From an uncultured Bacteroidales bacterium (GTDB taxonomy: Bacteria; Bacteroidota; Bacteroidia; Bacteroidales; UBA932), in NCBI GenBank assembly GCA_946999645.1, contig CAMQDS010000009.1, positions 27,221-91,220 of the forward strand: a stretch of 64,000 nt of DNA, in the 5' to 3' direction. The notes beneath the pieces were generated by a model. That model was not told where the DNA came from. It ran no database searches and worked only from the letters and a program-made list of their open reading frames with translations. Shown in pieces: positions 16,877 through 25,986 of the stretch. Position 1 is the stretch's first letter. Each line of letters starts with the position of its first letter. A program made the position numbers and the translations under genes.

Positions 16877-18103
16877 ATGAAATCACTCAGAGAAATCTTC
16901 AGAATTGGTAAAGGTCCTTCTTCAAGTCATACAATGGGACCACAACATGCTGCAGAAATGTTCCTGAAAGAATATCCGCATGCAGCATCGTTTGAAGTTG
17001 TTCTGTATGGCAGCCTTGCGGCAACAGGAAAAGGACATATGACGGATGTGGCTATTAATGAAGTCCTTTCTAAGTCTGCCAGTGTAAATATTATATGGCA
17101 TCCTGATATCTATCTTCCATTTCATCCGAATGGTATGAAATTTACAGCAAAAGATGAAGAAGGCAATGAAATAGGTCATTGGACTGTTTACAGCATAGGA
17201 GGTGGAGCATTATCAGAGGGTAATTCTGTAAAAGAAGATAGGTTTAATACCAAGGATATCTATGATATGCATATGCTTACAGATATACAGAATTGGTGTG
17301 AAAAATATGGTAAGAGTTATTGGGAGTATGTGGATAATTGTGAAGGTTCTGATATCTGGGATTATCTGCATGAAGTATGGAAAGCAATGCAGCAATCTGT
17401 AGAAAATGGTCTTGAACATGAAGGGGTGCTTCCTGGTCCATTGCACCTTGCCCGAAAAGCCCCTATATATTATGTAAAAGCATCAGGGTATAAGCAAAAT
17501 TTACAGGCAAGAGGTCTTGTCTATGCATATGCGCTTGCAGCAATTGAAGAGAATGCTTCTGGAGGCCCTATAGTTACAGCACCTACATGTGGTTCTTGCG
17601 GAGTAGTGCCAGCGGTACTTTACCATGCTTATAAAAATCACAATTTTGGAGAAAAAAGAATTTTGCATGCGTTAGCAACAGCAGGACTTTTCGGAAATGT
17701 TGTGAAAACCAATGCGTCAATATCAGGTGCAGAAGTCGGCTGCCAAGGTGAAGTAGGCGTTGCTTGTGCTATGGCATCGGCTGCAGCAAGTCAATTGTTT
17801 GGAGGAACTCCATCTCAGGTTGAATATGCTGCCGAAATGGGGCTTGAACATCATCTTGGAATGACGTGTGACCCAATATATGGACTTGTTCAAATTCCTT
17901 GTATAGAAAGAAATGCTTTTGCCGCAACTCGTGCTTTGGATGCAAACCTATATGCTTCTTTTTCGGATGGCAGACACCGCGTTTCATTTGATCATGTTGT
18001 TGAAGTAATGAAACAAACAGGAAAAGACTTACCATCATTGTATAAAGAAACCTCAGAAGGAGGTCTTGCAAAGGTCAAATTTGATGGATTGTATCCGGAA
18101 TAA
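16877..18103 (+). CDS. sdaA: L-serine ammonia-lyase (iron-sulfur type, single chain)
   Basis: 408 residues. It deaminates L-serine to pyruvate with a 4Fe-4S cluster instead of PLP. The N-terminal domain begins SLREIFRIGKGPSSSHTMGP, and the catalytic domain holds APTCGSCGVVPA and conserved cysteines in GAEVGCQGEVGVACAMASAA and MTCDPIYGLVQIPCIERN. Both domains are fused, as in enterobacterial SdaA/SdaB. It has its own promoter between the gapA terminator and the start. Confidence 0.95.
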   Translation: MKSLREIFRIGKGPSSSHTMGPQHAAEMFLKEYPHAASFEVVLYGSLAATGKGHMTDVAINEVLSKSASVNIIWHPDIYLPFHPNGMKFTAKDEEGNEIGHWTVYSIGGGALSEGNSVKEDRFNTKDIYDMHMLTDIQNWCEKYGKSYWEYVDNCEGSDIWDYLHEVWKAMQQSVENGLEHEGVLPGPLHLARKAPIYYVKASGYKQNLQARGLVYAYALAAIEENASGGPIVTAPTCGSCGVVPAVLYHAYKNHNFGEKRILHALATAGLFGNVVKTNASISGAEVGCQGEVGVACAMASAAASQLFGGTPSQVEYAAEMGLEHHLGMTCDPIYGLVQIPCIERNAFAATRALDANLYASFSDGRHRVSFDHVVEVMKQTGKDLPSLYKETSEGGLAKVKFDGLYPE

Positions 18104-18135
18104 ATAAATTCTTTTTTTTAATAATACAAAATTAG

Positions 18136-18143
18136 TAAATTTG
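18136..18143 (+). promoter_or_regulatory. -7 box of the rubrerythrin gene
   Basis: TAAATTTG preceded by a T-rich tract; the start codon is 30 nt downstream. Confidence 0.6.
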
Positions 18144-18173
18144 CAGTGGCTAATTAAACTTTATTTACTAATT

Positions 18174-18713
18174 ATGGAATTAAAAGGATCAAAAACAGAG
18201 CAGAATCTTCGTACTGCTTTTGCAGGGGAGTCTCAGGCTCACACAAAGTATCTTTACTATGCTTCTAAGGCACGTAAAGACGGATATGTTCAAATAGGAA
18301 ATCTTTTCGAGGAAACTGCAAAAAATGAAAAGGAACATGCCAAAATATGGTTTAAATTCCTTCATGACGGTGACATTCCTTCTACAGAAGTTAATCTTGT
18401 TGATGCAGCAAATGGAGAGAACTATGAATGGACAGATATGTATGCAGGATTCGCAGAAACAGCAAAAGAAGAAGGCTTTACCGAACTTGCATTTCTATTC
18501 TCTAAAGTAGGTGAGATTGAAAAAACTCATGAAGCACGCTATCGTAAATTACTTGGAAATATCAAAGAAGGCATAGTCTTCTCAAGAGATGAAGATATGA
18601 TTTGGGAATGTTCCAATTGCGGACATATCGTAATAGGAAAAAAAGCACCGGAACTATGTCCGGTGTGCAAACATCCTAAGAGTTTCTTCCAGGTAAAAGC
18701 AGAAAATTATTAA
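18174..18713 (+). CDS. rbr: Rubrerythrin
   Basis: 179 residues from ATG 18174 (MELKGSKTEQNLRTAFAGESQAH). The in-frame start at 18141 lies in the promoter and is rejected. A ferritin-like diiron four-helix domain (1-140: FAGESQAHTKY, EETAKNEKEHAKIW, EIEKTHEARYRKLL) is followed by a C-terminal rubredoxin-like FeS4 site (CSNCG ... CPVCKHP). It reduces peroxide and protects anaerobes against oxygen, fitting the FprA flavodiiron protein also present at 53-54 kb. pssA follows convergently 2 nt after the stop. Confidence 0.96.
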   Translation: MELKGSKTEQNLRTAFAGESQAHTKYLYYASKARKDGYVQIGNLFEETAKNEKEHAKIWFKFLHDGDIPSTEVNLVDAANGENYEWTDMYAGFAETAKEEGFTELAFLFSKVGEIEKTHEARYRKLLGNIKEGIVFSRDEDMIWECSNCGHIVIGKKAPELCPVCKHPKSFFQVKAENY

Positions 18714-18715
18714 TA

Positions 18716-19447
18716 TCAATTTTGCCTCATACAAGGAATAAAATAGAATATTATATTCATAATCACATATATAGAGAAGGTCAAAAGAATTATTAAAGAC
18801 CAGTTACTCATGGTGATTATGACAACAATAGAGAGGATTGCAATAATTGTTAAAAATGCGATCCTCTTCATTTTTGTTATACTATCTATTTTCTTTCCCT
18901 TACCAAACTTCATTGCAAACATTGGCAGTTCGCTTACCATAAGTGCAGAAAGTACTATTGCAAGAACAGGAATAAACCATGCAGTTGCTACAATCTCTGC
19001 TATCAATGACTCAGGTTTTATAAAAGCATAATATGTAATAGCACCGCAAATCATTGCAGATGAAGGAGTGGCGAGTCCTATGAAACTATCCCCCTGACGA
19101 ACATCAATATTGAATTTGGCAAGTCTTAGTGCAGAGAATACTGCAATTATAAGTGGGATAAAACATAAAATTTCATAGCCTCCATTCTTCATAGTCTTAA
19201 ACAGCATAACAGCAGGAAGCACCCCGAAACTTACCATGTCAGAAAGTGAGTCCAGTTGTTTTCCTATTTCTGAATAAGCCTTTAAAAGTCTTGCAGAAAA
19301 GCCATCCATAAAATCGAATACAGCGGCTGCAAGCATCAAAGGAAGAGCATAATCAATATGTCCTTCTACTGTAAAAATCACCCCAATAACTCCACAAAGA
19401 AGATTCATAGAGGTGATAGTATTAGGAATAAATTTTAGTATTTTCAT
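18716..19447 (-). CDS. pssA: CDP-diacylglycerol-serine O-phosphatidyltransferase
   Basis: 243 residues, integral membrane with about seven hydrophobic segments. It has the CDP-alcohol phosphotransferase motif D-G-x2-A-R-x8-G-x3-D-x3-D in DGFSARLLKAYSEIGKQLD. It makes phosphatidylserine, the precursor of phosphatidylethanolamine. It starts 2 nt after the peptidase gene stops, so the two are one transcription unit, although their functions look unrelated. Confidence 0.94.
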   Translation of the reverse strand: MKILKFIPNTITSMNLLCGVIGVIFTVEGHIDYALPLMLAAAVFDFMDGFSARLLKAYSEIGKQLDSLSDMVSFGVLPAVMLFKTMKNGGYEILCFIPLIIAVFSALRLAKFNIDVRQGDSFIGLATPSSAMICGAITYYAFIKPESLIAEIVATAWFIPVLAIVLSALMVSELPMFAMKFGKGKKIDSITKMKRIAFLTIIAILSIVVIITMSNWSLIILLTFSIYVIMNIIFYFIPCMRQN

Positions 19448-19448
19448 C

Positions 19449-20627
19449 TTATTTTATACCAAGTTTTTTCTTGAGTGACTTTGGAAGAGCATCCTTGTGA
19501 ACAATAATATCCAATACTTTAGCCTTTGTATATGCCTCAGATAAATACCAAATACCCTTATATTTACCAGTTTTGCCCCAAGAATTTTTAACCATTATAT
19601 ATTTGTTTCCATACTGGTCTTTTGCTATGCCGAAAGCATGCATACCATGGTCGTCAGTAGTAGACTTGATATCGAAGTCTTTTTGACGGCTTTCTTGAGT
19701 TACCTCTTCTTCTACTGGAAGTGTATTCACTTCTTCTTTGTTATCTTTTCCTTTTCCTACCCACCTCTCTTTATCTGAGCCATGAGAACTGTTTTTCTTA
19801 TGGTCAGTCAATCTTGCGTAGCCAGTCCTGCTAAAGCCTTCTTCACTTACATCACCTCCCCATGTGGCTGTATATCCATGTTCAATAGCATAGAAAAGAG
19901 CATTTATTAATTCATCCAATGGAACATTATATGCCCTATCAGCCCTCCAATTATCACATACCTCAAGGGCAAAGCGGCTGTAGAATGGGTGATGGGTAAA
20001 AGATGTAAGACTTACATAATCATCAGGATTGATTTTATAATAATCTCTGTATGATGCAGGAGTCCATGTTTTTCCTTCATATTGGAAAGTCTCCGGGCAT
20101 TCTCCAAGGTATGCATTAATTATACCTGTAAATCCTTTCTTCCATGCAGTTGAAAGGGTCTTATTCGGTTTTTTATTTATAGCCTGAACATATGCAAGAG
20201 TTGTAGCATCCAATTCACCATGAACAGGCAGAAGAGTACCATAATTTAATCCTGGCTGTACCGTTTGCGGAACTATGCCATATTCCTTTACAATATGAAG
20301 TACATCCTCACATTCACTTCCAGCCGAAAAAGACATATTTCCATCCATTCTTATATACTTATCAGCTCTATCCTGATAAGATTTGCTCACAGTAAACATT
20401 TCTGAGAAATCAGGATATTTAGTAGTATCTTTAATAGAATTAATTCTTATAGCTTCTGACTCTAAAAAAGAAGTACCGGTAAAACACCAGCAGGTGCCGG
20501 AACGATTCTGATCTTTAATAGATGTTATTGGATTTTCTTTAACTACAGTAAATTTAAGTTCTTCTTTTGCAAAAGCTGAAACTTGTAAAAAAGTTGCAGC
20601 AAAAATCAGTATCAGACTATTCTTCAT
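19449..20627 (-). CDS. Secreted C1-family cysteine peptidase (aminopeptidase C / bleomycin hydrolase type)
   Basis: 392 residues with a signal peptide (1-20, ending SAFA-KEE). The papain-fold triad is visible: Cys46 in RSGTCWCFTG, His in DHGMHAFGIA and Asn in VKNSWGKTG. The large insert between them resembles the PepC/bleomycin hydrolase group, which trims peptides. It is shorter than typical PepC (about 440-450) and exported, so it probably degrades peptides in the periplasm for amino-acid uptake (inference). It has a near-consensus promoter (TTG, 19 nt, TAACTTTG) shared back-to-back with the divergent hydrolase gene. Confidence 0.9.
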   Translation of the reverse strand: MKNSLILIFAATFLQVSAFAKEELKFTVVKENPITSIKDQNRSGTCWCFTGTSFLESEAIRINSIKDTTKYPDFSEMFTVSKSYQDRADKYIRMDGNMSFSAGSECEDVLHIVKEYGIVPQTVQPGLNYGTLLPVHGELDATTLAYVQAINKKPNKTLSTAWKKGFTGIINAYLGECPETFQYEGKTWTPASYRDYYKINPDDYVSLTSFTHHPFYSRFALEVCDNWRADRAYNVPLDELINALFYAIEHGYTATWGGDVSEEGFSRTGYARLTDHKKNSSHGSDKERWVGKGKDNKEEVNTLPVEEEVTQESRQKDFDIKSTTDDHGMHAFGIAKDQYGNKYIMVKNSWGKTGKYKGIWYLSEAYTKAKVLDIIVHKDALPKSLKKKLGIK

Positions 20628-20655
20628 TACTTATTAAAATCATTATTTAATTCTA

Positions 20656-20685
20656 CAAAGTTATGGTTTTTTTGTAAGTTTGCAA
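20656..20685. promoter_or_regulatory. Overlapping divergent promoters, peptidase and hydrolase genes
   Basis: Minus strand: TTG (complement of 20683-20685), 19 nt, TAACTTTG (complement of 20656-20663). Plus strand: TAAGTTTG at 20675-20682, inside the minus-strand promoter. The two polymerase sites overlap, so simultaneous occupancy seems impossible. Confidence 0.65.
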
Positions 20686-20689
20686 GGCT

Positions 20690-21343
20690 ATGAATAACTG
20701 TAAAACCATATTATATATCCATGGAATGGGTGGAGGAGGGGATAGTCGCATACCTGCTATCCTAAAAGAAGTGTTTAACTGCATGCACTCAGATAGAAAT
20801 ATAGATATAGTAATCAAAACATATAACTTCAATCCTGAAGAAGCAGCCAAACAAATAAAAAGTTGGGTAGTAGACTTTAGACCAGTACTCGTGATAGGAG
20901 AATCCCTTGGAAGTATTCATGCCATAAGAATAAAAGGTATACCACATATTCTTATATCTCCTTCATTAGGTGCTCCAGGTTATTTCGGCCATTTGGCTTT
21001 TCTTTCATTAATACCAGGAGTTAGATATATGCTTAATAAAATATATAAGCCAAGGTCTGGAGACAGACAAGTTATTGATTTTAAATATAATATACTAAAA
21101 AAATATATTGGACACGAAGCTGAAGCCTTAAAAAATACACCTGTACATGGCAGTAATGACGTCTTTTATGCATTCTTTGGGACACAGGATCATTATCGTA
21201 AAACTGGAGTTGTAAGTATACGTAAATACGTGAAATATTTTGGGAATACATATGAAATTTATGATGGAACTCATTTTATGGAAGAAAGAAACATCTATGA
21301 AAAATTGATTCCGAAAATATTTGAATTTTTAGATAATGATTAA
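20690..21343 (+). CDS. Small alpha/beta hydrolase
   Basis: 217 residues, no signal peptide. It has the alpha/beta-hydrolase elements: an oxyanion strand ILYIHGMGGGG, a nucleophile elbow GESLGS with Ser72, a probable acid in GTQDHYR and a probable catalytic His in YDGTHFMEE near the C-terminus. The substrate cannot be told; small serine hydrolases of this shape include esterases and RBBP9-like proteins. The ATG is only 7 nt after a TAAGTTTG box, so the mRNA may be almost leaderless. It is a single gene with a terminator 27 nt after the stop. Confidence 0.8.
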   Translation: MNNCKTILYIHGMGGGGDSRIPAILKEVFNCMHSDRNIDIVIKTYNFNPEEAAKQIKSWVVDFRPVLVIGESLGSIHAIRIKGIPHILISPSLGAPGYFGHLAFLSLIPGVRYMLNKIYKPRSGDRQVIDFKYNILKKYIGHEAEALKNTPVHGSNDVFYAFFGTQDHYRKTGVVSIRKYVKYFGNTYEIYDGTHFMEERNIYEKLIPKIFEFLDND

Positions 21344-21370
21344 ACTTATTTTGTAATACTGCATAAAATA

Positions 21371-21400
21371 AACTCAGCCCTAATAATTTAAGGCTGAGTT
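21371..21400. terminator. Bidirectional terminator between convergent genes
   Basis: AACTCAGCC (21371-21379) pairs with GGCTGAGTT (21392-21400) between the hydrolase and the fimbrillin-like gene. Confidence 0.85.
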
Positions 21401-21433
21401 ATTAATTATGTCAAAATAAAAGAATTAAAAGAA

Positions 21434-23266
21434 TTAAAAAGCTAATACAGTTCGGACTGTATTCGTATTTCTAACACTTCCAGCTCCAAAGGCAAAAGCA
21501 TCTGTATATATAAATATTACAACAAAAGCACGTCCCGCTTTGGGTTCATATGAAGACCAGAAAGTAGTTTCTCTTTCTATTTTAGAATAATTTAATTCTC
21601 CTACTTTTTCTAATTTTGAATGTATTCTATCCCTAATTTTTTTAGCCATACCCTCAAAACCAAAACCATCGTCATTTGATTCCTTGACTTTGTCAATATC
21701 TTGCTTTTCTAAAATGTTAAGACCTTTATTCCCTAATATATCTATCCACTCACTTGCACTCGGCATATACCAACCTGTGGTAGTTTCAGGAGACTTCACT
21801 GTCTTTTCAAATTTTACAACTGCAGCAAAGGCGGGAAACTCTTCTTCAAGTTGTGACGAAAACTTATCTATTATCCTTTTTGTAAGTGTATATCCATCAA
21901 CTCCTTCATTATATATAACCTTAAGACTATTAGCAGAAAAAGTGGTTGAAACAGCTTTGAGATAAAATCTCCACTTCGCTTCATCTGATGCATTTTTAAG
22001 AGCCAGTACCAAACCATGAGGGGTATTAACTCCCTTAAGCGCAAGAGCTTTTTTGATACCATCTCTTAAACGGGCATTATTTTCAGACTTATACATATAG
22101 GCAACTATACCTATAACATCAGCCTGCTTATCAGCCGTAAGTGCATCGGGTTTGATGGTAGAACCGTCTTTAAGCATAAAATCTCCTGCTTCTGTTTTGC
22201 TATAATCAATATTGCCGTCATTATTTTTTATAAGGGTAGATACAACTTCTGCTTTTGTTTCTTTAACAGCCTTATCTCCACTCCAAGAAGAGGTAGCAAG
22301 GGTAAATTTGAGTGCTTCACCTTCCTTTGTTATTTCAAGTTTGTATAGGGTATTACGGAGAATATTAATTAGTTTATTACCATTCAATGACTTAAACTCT
22401 ACGATAACGTCATAATTCTTATCTGTACCTTCAGTAAAGGAAATCTTAAGAGAAGGTGCTTTATCTGCAATTCCATACTGCTCATATGAATAGATTTTCT
22501 CCTTAAATTCGGCTGTTCCATCTGCCTTTCCATTTAGTTTTACATCTGCATATTCAGTATTGGCTGCCAAGAAATCAGGATTGAAGTCCTTTTTCTTCTT
22601 GCCGATAAGCACTGTCTTTGTAGCAATATTGTTGAATATTATCTTGTTAATTGTAACACCTTCAACTTTATTCACAATATCAAGTCTTGCAGCAGCACGT
22701 TTAAGTTCTATTTGGTTTAGTTTTGATTCTTTGTCTTTTGCTGAAACAAGACCGATAAAAGCACTTGTCATAAGCATACCTGGCTTGGTTTCAGGGCTAA
22801 CTTTATCTTCTACAAGTTCTTTAAAATCCTTTATAGTTGAAGCAGATGTCAATGCTTTTAGTTTACCTATCATCTCATTCCCTGGATTTGCAACAAAACA
22901 GATATAATAATGTCCATCTTCCATTTTCAGGAAATAATCCATACCTGCTTTCAGTTCAGCGGAACCATTATGTTCAAGAACATTGAAAAGTTTATAAAAT
23001 TTTTCTGAAGAACTGGCACTTCCTACCTTACCGTTTACTGCTACTCCTGTTGCATCATTGAACACTACTGCATACAGGCTTGTAACCTTCTTTTCATCGG
23101 CAGTCTGGACTTTACTCGCATTTCCTATTGCCCCGTCAAAAGAAAAACGTATATTGCCTTTCTCGTTTATCTCTTCTTTTTTTATATCGTTTGCAAGCTT
23201 CTTATCACAGGAGGACAACATCAATATTGTCGCAACTGCTGCCATAAATATTCTTATAAGTTTCAT
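21434..23266 (-). CDS. Fimbrillin-like (FimA/Mfa family) surface lipoprotein
   Basis: 610 residues. The signal peptide ends in lipobox LSSC (Cys20). The N-terminal half (about 35-330) resembles Bacteroidales fimbrillins: GNIRFSFDGAIG, VTSLYAVVFND, GHYYICFVANPGNE, and the linker RAAARLDIVNKV, a typical beginning of the second FimA-like domain. The C-terminal part (about 470-610) carries WYMPSASEW, TTFWSSYE and a final VRTVLAF, a lectin-like paralogous domain found on many Bacteroidales tip proteins. This suggests an adhesin or pilus tip/anchor. It is preceded at 24 nt by the BACON lipoprotein gene; no usher-like or FimB-like genes are near. Confidence 0.75.
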   Translation of the reverse strand: MKLIRIFMAAVATILMLSSCDKKLANDIKKEEINEKGNIRFSFDGAIGNASKVQTADEKKVTSLYAVVFNDATGVAVNGKVGSASSSEKFYKLFNVLEHNGSAELKAGMDYFLKMEDGHYYICFVANPGNEMIGKLKALTSASTIKDFKELVEDKVSPETKPGMLMTSAFIGLVSAKDKESKLNQIELKRAAARLDIVNKVEGVTINKIIFNNIATKTVLIGKKKKDFNPDFLAANTEYADVKLNGKADGTAEFKEKIYSYEQYGIADKAPSLKISFTEGTDKNYDVIVEFKSLNGNKLINILRNTLYKLEITKEGEALKFTLATSSWSGDKAVKETKAEVVSTLIKNNDGNIDYSKTEAGDFMLKDGSTIKPDALTADKQADVIGIVAYMYKSENNARLRDGIKKALALKGVNTPHGLVLALKNASDEAKWRFYLKAVSTTFSANSLKVIYNEGVDGYTLTKRIIDKFSSQLEEEFPAFAAVVKFEKTVKSPETTTGWYMPSASEWIDILGNKGLNILEKQDIDKVKESNDDGFGFEGMAKKIRDRIHSKLEKVGELNYSKIERETTFWSSYEPKAGRAFVVIFIYTDAFAFGAGSVRNTNTVRTVLAF

Positions 23267-23290
23267 ATTACAATAATTTGAAATAATTAT

Positions 23291-24502
23291 TTATAGTGAT
23301 GGCTGAGCTTCAGGAATAAAATCATTAGATGAATTATTGGTATCTTGTGATTTTCCATTTGCAAGTTTCTTACGTTTCACACAAGTGCCATATGGATTAT
23401 CATTAAAACTTCTTCCACAATATGTATAGCCTTTATCCATCCTTTCATTCCATGGCAGGGATACCAGACATTCAGGTCTTGACATATTAACAGCATCAAG
23501 AGCCCAATCTTCAGGAATCTTCCATGCTTTAATTTCCGATTGTCTACCATTCATCACAAATGTTTTTTTTGCATTCCATTTGTACTCTGATAGGAATTTT
23601 TCAGCAGTCATGCCTGCTGGAGGCAGAGCCAATGCAAGCCCGTAAAATCCTCTTTGATGTAATACAGTATAACTATAACTCTTTTTAACCCATACCAACA
23701 TATTTGGTACATCAGGATTATCGGTATCTTGTATTATATTTTTGGATTCTTCATAAATTTCAAAATTAGCCTTACTTAAATCCTTTCCTGTAGGTCCTGA
23801 TTCTTTTTCAGATTTGAAATTTTTTGCAGCAAAAGCAATTAATAGTGTTTCTCCTGGTTTTAATTTACAGTCATATTCAGGAATCTGGAAAATATCACTT
23901 ACAGCCAAGAAATCATCCTGCGGAGGATATTTGAAGTAGACATTAGGCCTTGCTGCACCAGAGAGAATTTCACCAATAAGTAATAAAGTCCCATCAGCAA
24001 GGACTTTATGATCAGAGTTGTTTTTTATAATGATGTACTGACAACCCTTAGAGGCATCATTAAATTTAGTATCTCTGATCTTATTACCGATAAAATATAC
24101 CTCATCAATAATAAGATCTCCTGCTTGAGGAACGCTGGTATACTGTGTAAAATTAAGTATTCTAACAGGTTCTCTATCCTTTGAGACAAGTCTTATTTGA
24201 CAACTTCTGTTCTCTGTTGTCGCATTTTCATCAACACTAAGGGTAATTGAACTGCTGTTAACACTTATGACATTAAGCCATTTTTCACTTTCAGGTATAA
24301 CAACATTGTAGTCTATAGCACCAGGCAGATTTATGACTACTTTTCCAGATTGGAATGAAGCAGTAGCTCGCACTTCATTAGAAGCCGTTGCATTAATTGC
24401 TAAATCAGTTTTTTGTTTAAGAGGTAAAACTGAATCCTCTTCTTTCTGACAGCTAAATAGAACAGCCAGACCGATTAAAATCAACGATAATTTTTTGTTC
24501 AT
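23291..24502 (-). CDS. BACON-domain lipoprotein with DUF4876-like C-terminus
   Basis: 403 residues. The signal ends in lipobox LFSC (Cys18). Residues about 30-125 look like a BACON beta-sandwich (INLPGAIDYNVVIPESEKWLNVI, NRSCQIRLVSKDREPVRILNFTQ), associated in Bacteroidota with glycan or mucin binding. Residues about 130-400 (GDLIIDEVYFIGNK, YIIIKNNSDHKVLADG, LKPGETLLIAFAAKNF) resemble DUF4876. Function is unknown; it is probably an outer-surface partner of the fimbrillin-like protein encoded 24 nt downstream. No promoter box is obvious upstream. Confidence 0.72.
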   Translation of the reverse strand: MNKKLSLILIGLAVLFSCQKEEDSVLPLKQKTDLAINATASNEVRATASFQSGKVVINLPGAIDYNVVIPESEKWLNVISVNSSSITLSVDENATTENRSCQIRLVSKDREPVRILNFTQYTSVPQAGDLIIDEVYFIGNKIRDTKFNDASKGCQYIIIKNNSDHKVLADGTLLLIGEILSGAARPNVYFKYPPQDDFLAVSDIFQIPEYDCKLKPGETLLIAFAAKNFKSEKESGPTGKDLSKANFEIYEESKNIIQDTDNPDVPNMLVWVKKSYSYTVLHQRGFYGLALALPPAGMTAEKFLSEYKWNAKKTFVMNGRQSEIKAWKIPEDWALDAVNMSRPECLVSLPWNERMDKGYTYCGRSFNDNPYGTCVKRKKLANGKSQDTNNSSNDFIPEAQPSL

Positions 24503-24627
24503 AAAATAAAATTATATAGAACATCATAAATTTTGCTGTCAAAAATATGCTTCAATAATTTTCTGTGCAATCCCTATTTATAGGTATTTTAACATACTTA
24601 ACTACCTATGAATTTGAGAAATATAAA

Positions 24628-24662
24628 AAAATAGGAGCAGATAATTCTACTCCTATTTTAGA
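24628..24662. terminator. Terminator of the aminotransferase gene
   Basis: AAAATAGGAG (24628-24637) pairs with CTCCTATTTT (24650-24659). A/T runs on both sides allow it to act on both strands. Confidence 0.8.
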
Positions 24663-24682
24663 TTTGATTATATATCAAAGAT

Positions 24683-25885
24683 TTACTTTGTTCTGCCAGG
24701 ATATGCTTTTAAACCTTCTGATAAAATATTAAGGGCTTTTTTAAGTTCCGGTACCTCAAGTACATACGCAACTCTAATATGATTAAATCCCGTATCTTCG
24801 CTTTTGTAGAAAGATTTAGCTGGAGTTACCATAGTGGTTTCACCGTTAAGCCTGAAATCAGTCAGCATCCATTTAGCAAAAGCCTCCCCGTCATCTACAG
24901 GAAGTTCTGCTATAGTGTAAAATGCTCCTGTAGGCAATGGGGAAAATACCCCTTCTATTGAATTAAGAGTATTCACTGCATAATCTCTTCTTTTTCGATA
25001 TTCTTTATTTACAGCATCAAAGTATTCCTTAGGAGTATCTAAAGCACCGAGAGCTGCAAGTTGTCCAAAAATAGGAGGACAAAGTCTTGCCTGTGCATAT
25101 TTAAGAGCAGCTGCTATCACTTCTTTATTATGGGATACTATATTCCCGATACGACAACCGCAGAGGTTATACCTTTTAGAAACAGAATCAACCATTATTA
25201 CATTTTGTTCTGCTCCTGGAATATTCATAGCGGAAAAATGAGGCTCATCAGTATAGCAAAATTCCCTATATACTTCATCGGAAATCAGAAATAAATTGTA
25301 TTTCTTTACCAATTCACCAAGGGCAAGCATTTGCTCTTTAGTATATAAGGTACCTGTCGGATTGCCAGGATTACTTAAAAGAATAGCTCTTGTCCGAGGT
25401 GTTATAAGTTTTTCAAACTCACTCATATCCGGTACCTTAAAGCCTTCTTTGATATTTGTACGTACTGATTTTAGTGATATTCCATTGATAAAACAGAAGG
25501 TACTGTAATTAGTATAATAAGGTTCCATCACAATTATTTCATCTCCTCTGTCGCAACAAATAGACAGTGCAAAATTGACTGCTTCACTGCCACCTATAGT
25601 TATTAGGAGTTCTGGAACCTCTATATTAATGCCGATTTTCTTATAATATTTCTCAACCATCCCTTCTCTCAGGGGCATAAGACCAGCAGAGTTGGAGTAT
25701 GAAACATGGTCGAGAGAATTATTCTTAACTGCTGATAATGAACATTCTGGAGATTTAATGTCTGGTGCACCTACATTAAGATGGTATACCTTTATCCCCT
25801 CTGCCTTGGCAGCGTCTGCAAATGGAGCCAACTTCCTTATTGCCGATGACGGCATCTGCTTTGCTATATTTGAAATATTAACCAT
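24683..25885 (-). CDS. PLP-dependent class I/II aminotransferase
   Basis: 400 residues from ATG 25885 (MVNISNIAKQMPSSAIRKLAPFADAAKAEGIKV... as encoded). An in-frame start at 25963 would cross the promoter and is rejected. Fold-type I motifs: HLNVGAPDI, GGSEAVNFA, SNPGNPTGTLY, and the PLP-lysine signature SVSKRYNLCGCRIG. It is probably an aspartate/aromatic aminotransferase, but the substrate cannot be fixed from sequence. It is divergent from type III glutamine synthetase with overlapping promoters, so a role in nitrogen metabolism is plausible (inference). Confidence 0.88.
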   Translation of the reverse strand: MVNISNIAKQMPSSAIRKLAPFADAAKAEGIKVYHLNVGAPDIKSPECSLSAVKNNSLDHVSYSNSAGLMPLREGMVEKYYKKIGINIEVPELLITIGGSEAVNFALSICCDRGDEIIVMEPYYTNYSTFCFINGISLKSVRTNIKEGFKVPDMSEFEKLITPRTRAILLSNPGNPTGTLYTKEQMLALGELVKKYNLFLISDEVYREFCYTDEPHFSAMNIPGAEQNVIMVDSVSKRYNLCGCRIGNIVSHNKEVIAAALKYAQARLCPPIFGQLAALGALDTPKEYFDAVNKEYRKRRDYAVNTLNSIEGVFSPLPTGAFYTIAELPVDDGEAFAKWMLTDFRLNGETTMVTPAKSFYKSEDTGFNHIRVAYVLEVPELKKALNILSEGLKAYPGRTK

Positions 25886-25924
25886 ATTGATGATTTTAAT
25901 TAAAATTTTAAAGAACCGGTAATA

Positions 25925-25952
25925 CAAAGATAGTGTTTTTTCCCTACCTTTG
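25925..25952. promoter_or_regulatory. Divergent promoter boxes, aminotransferase and glnN
   Basis: The minus strand reads TATCTTTG (complement of 25925-25932) and the plus strand reads TACCTTTG (25945-25952). The boxes are 12 nt apart, so the two transcripts probably share regulatory input. Confidence 0.65.
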
Positions 25953-25986
25953 CAGGAATGCAAAATAAAAAATCGTAGTTTATTTT

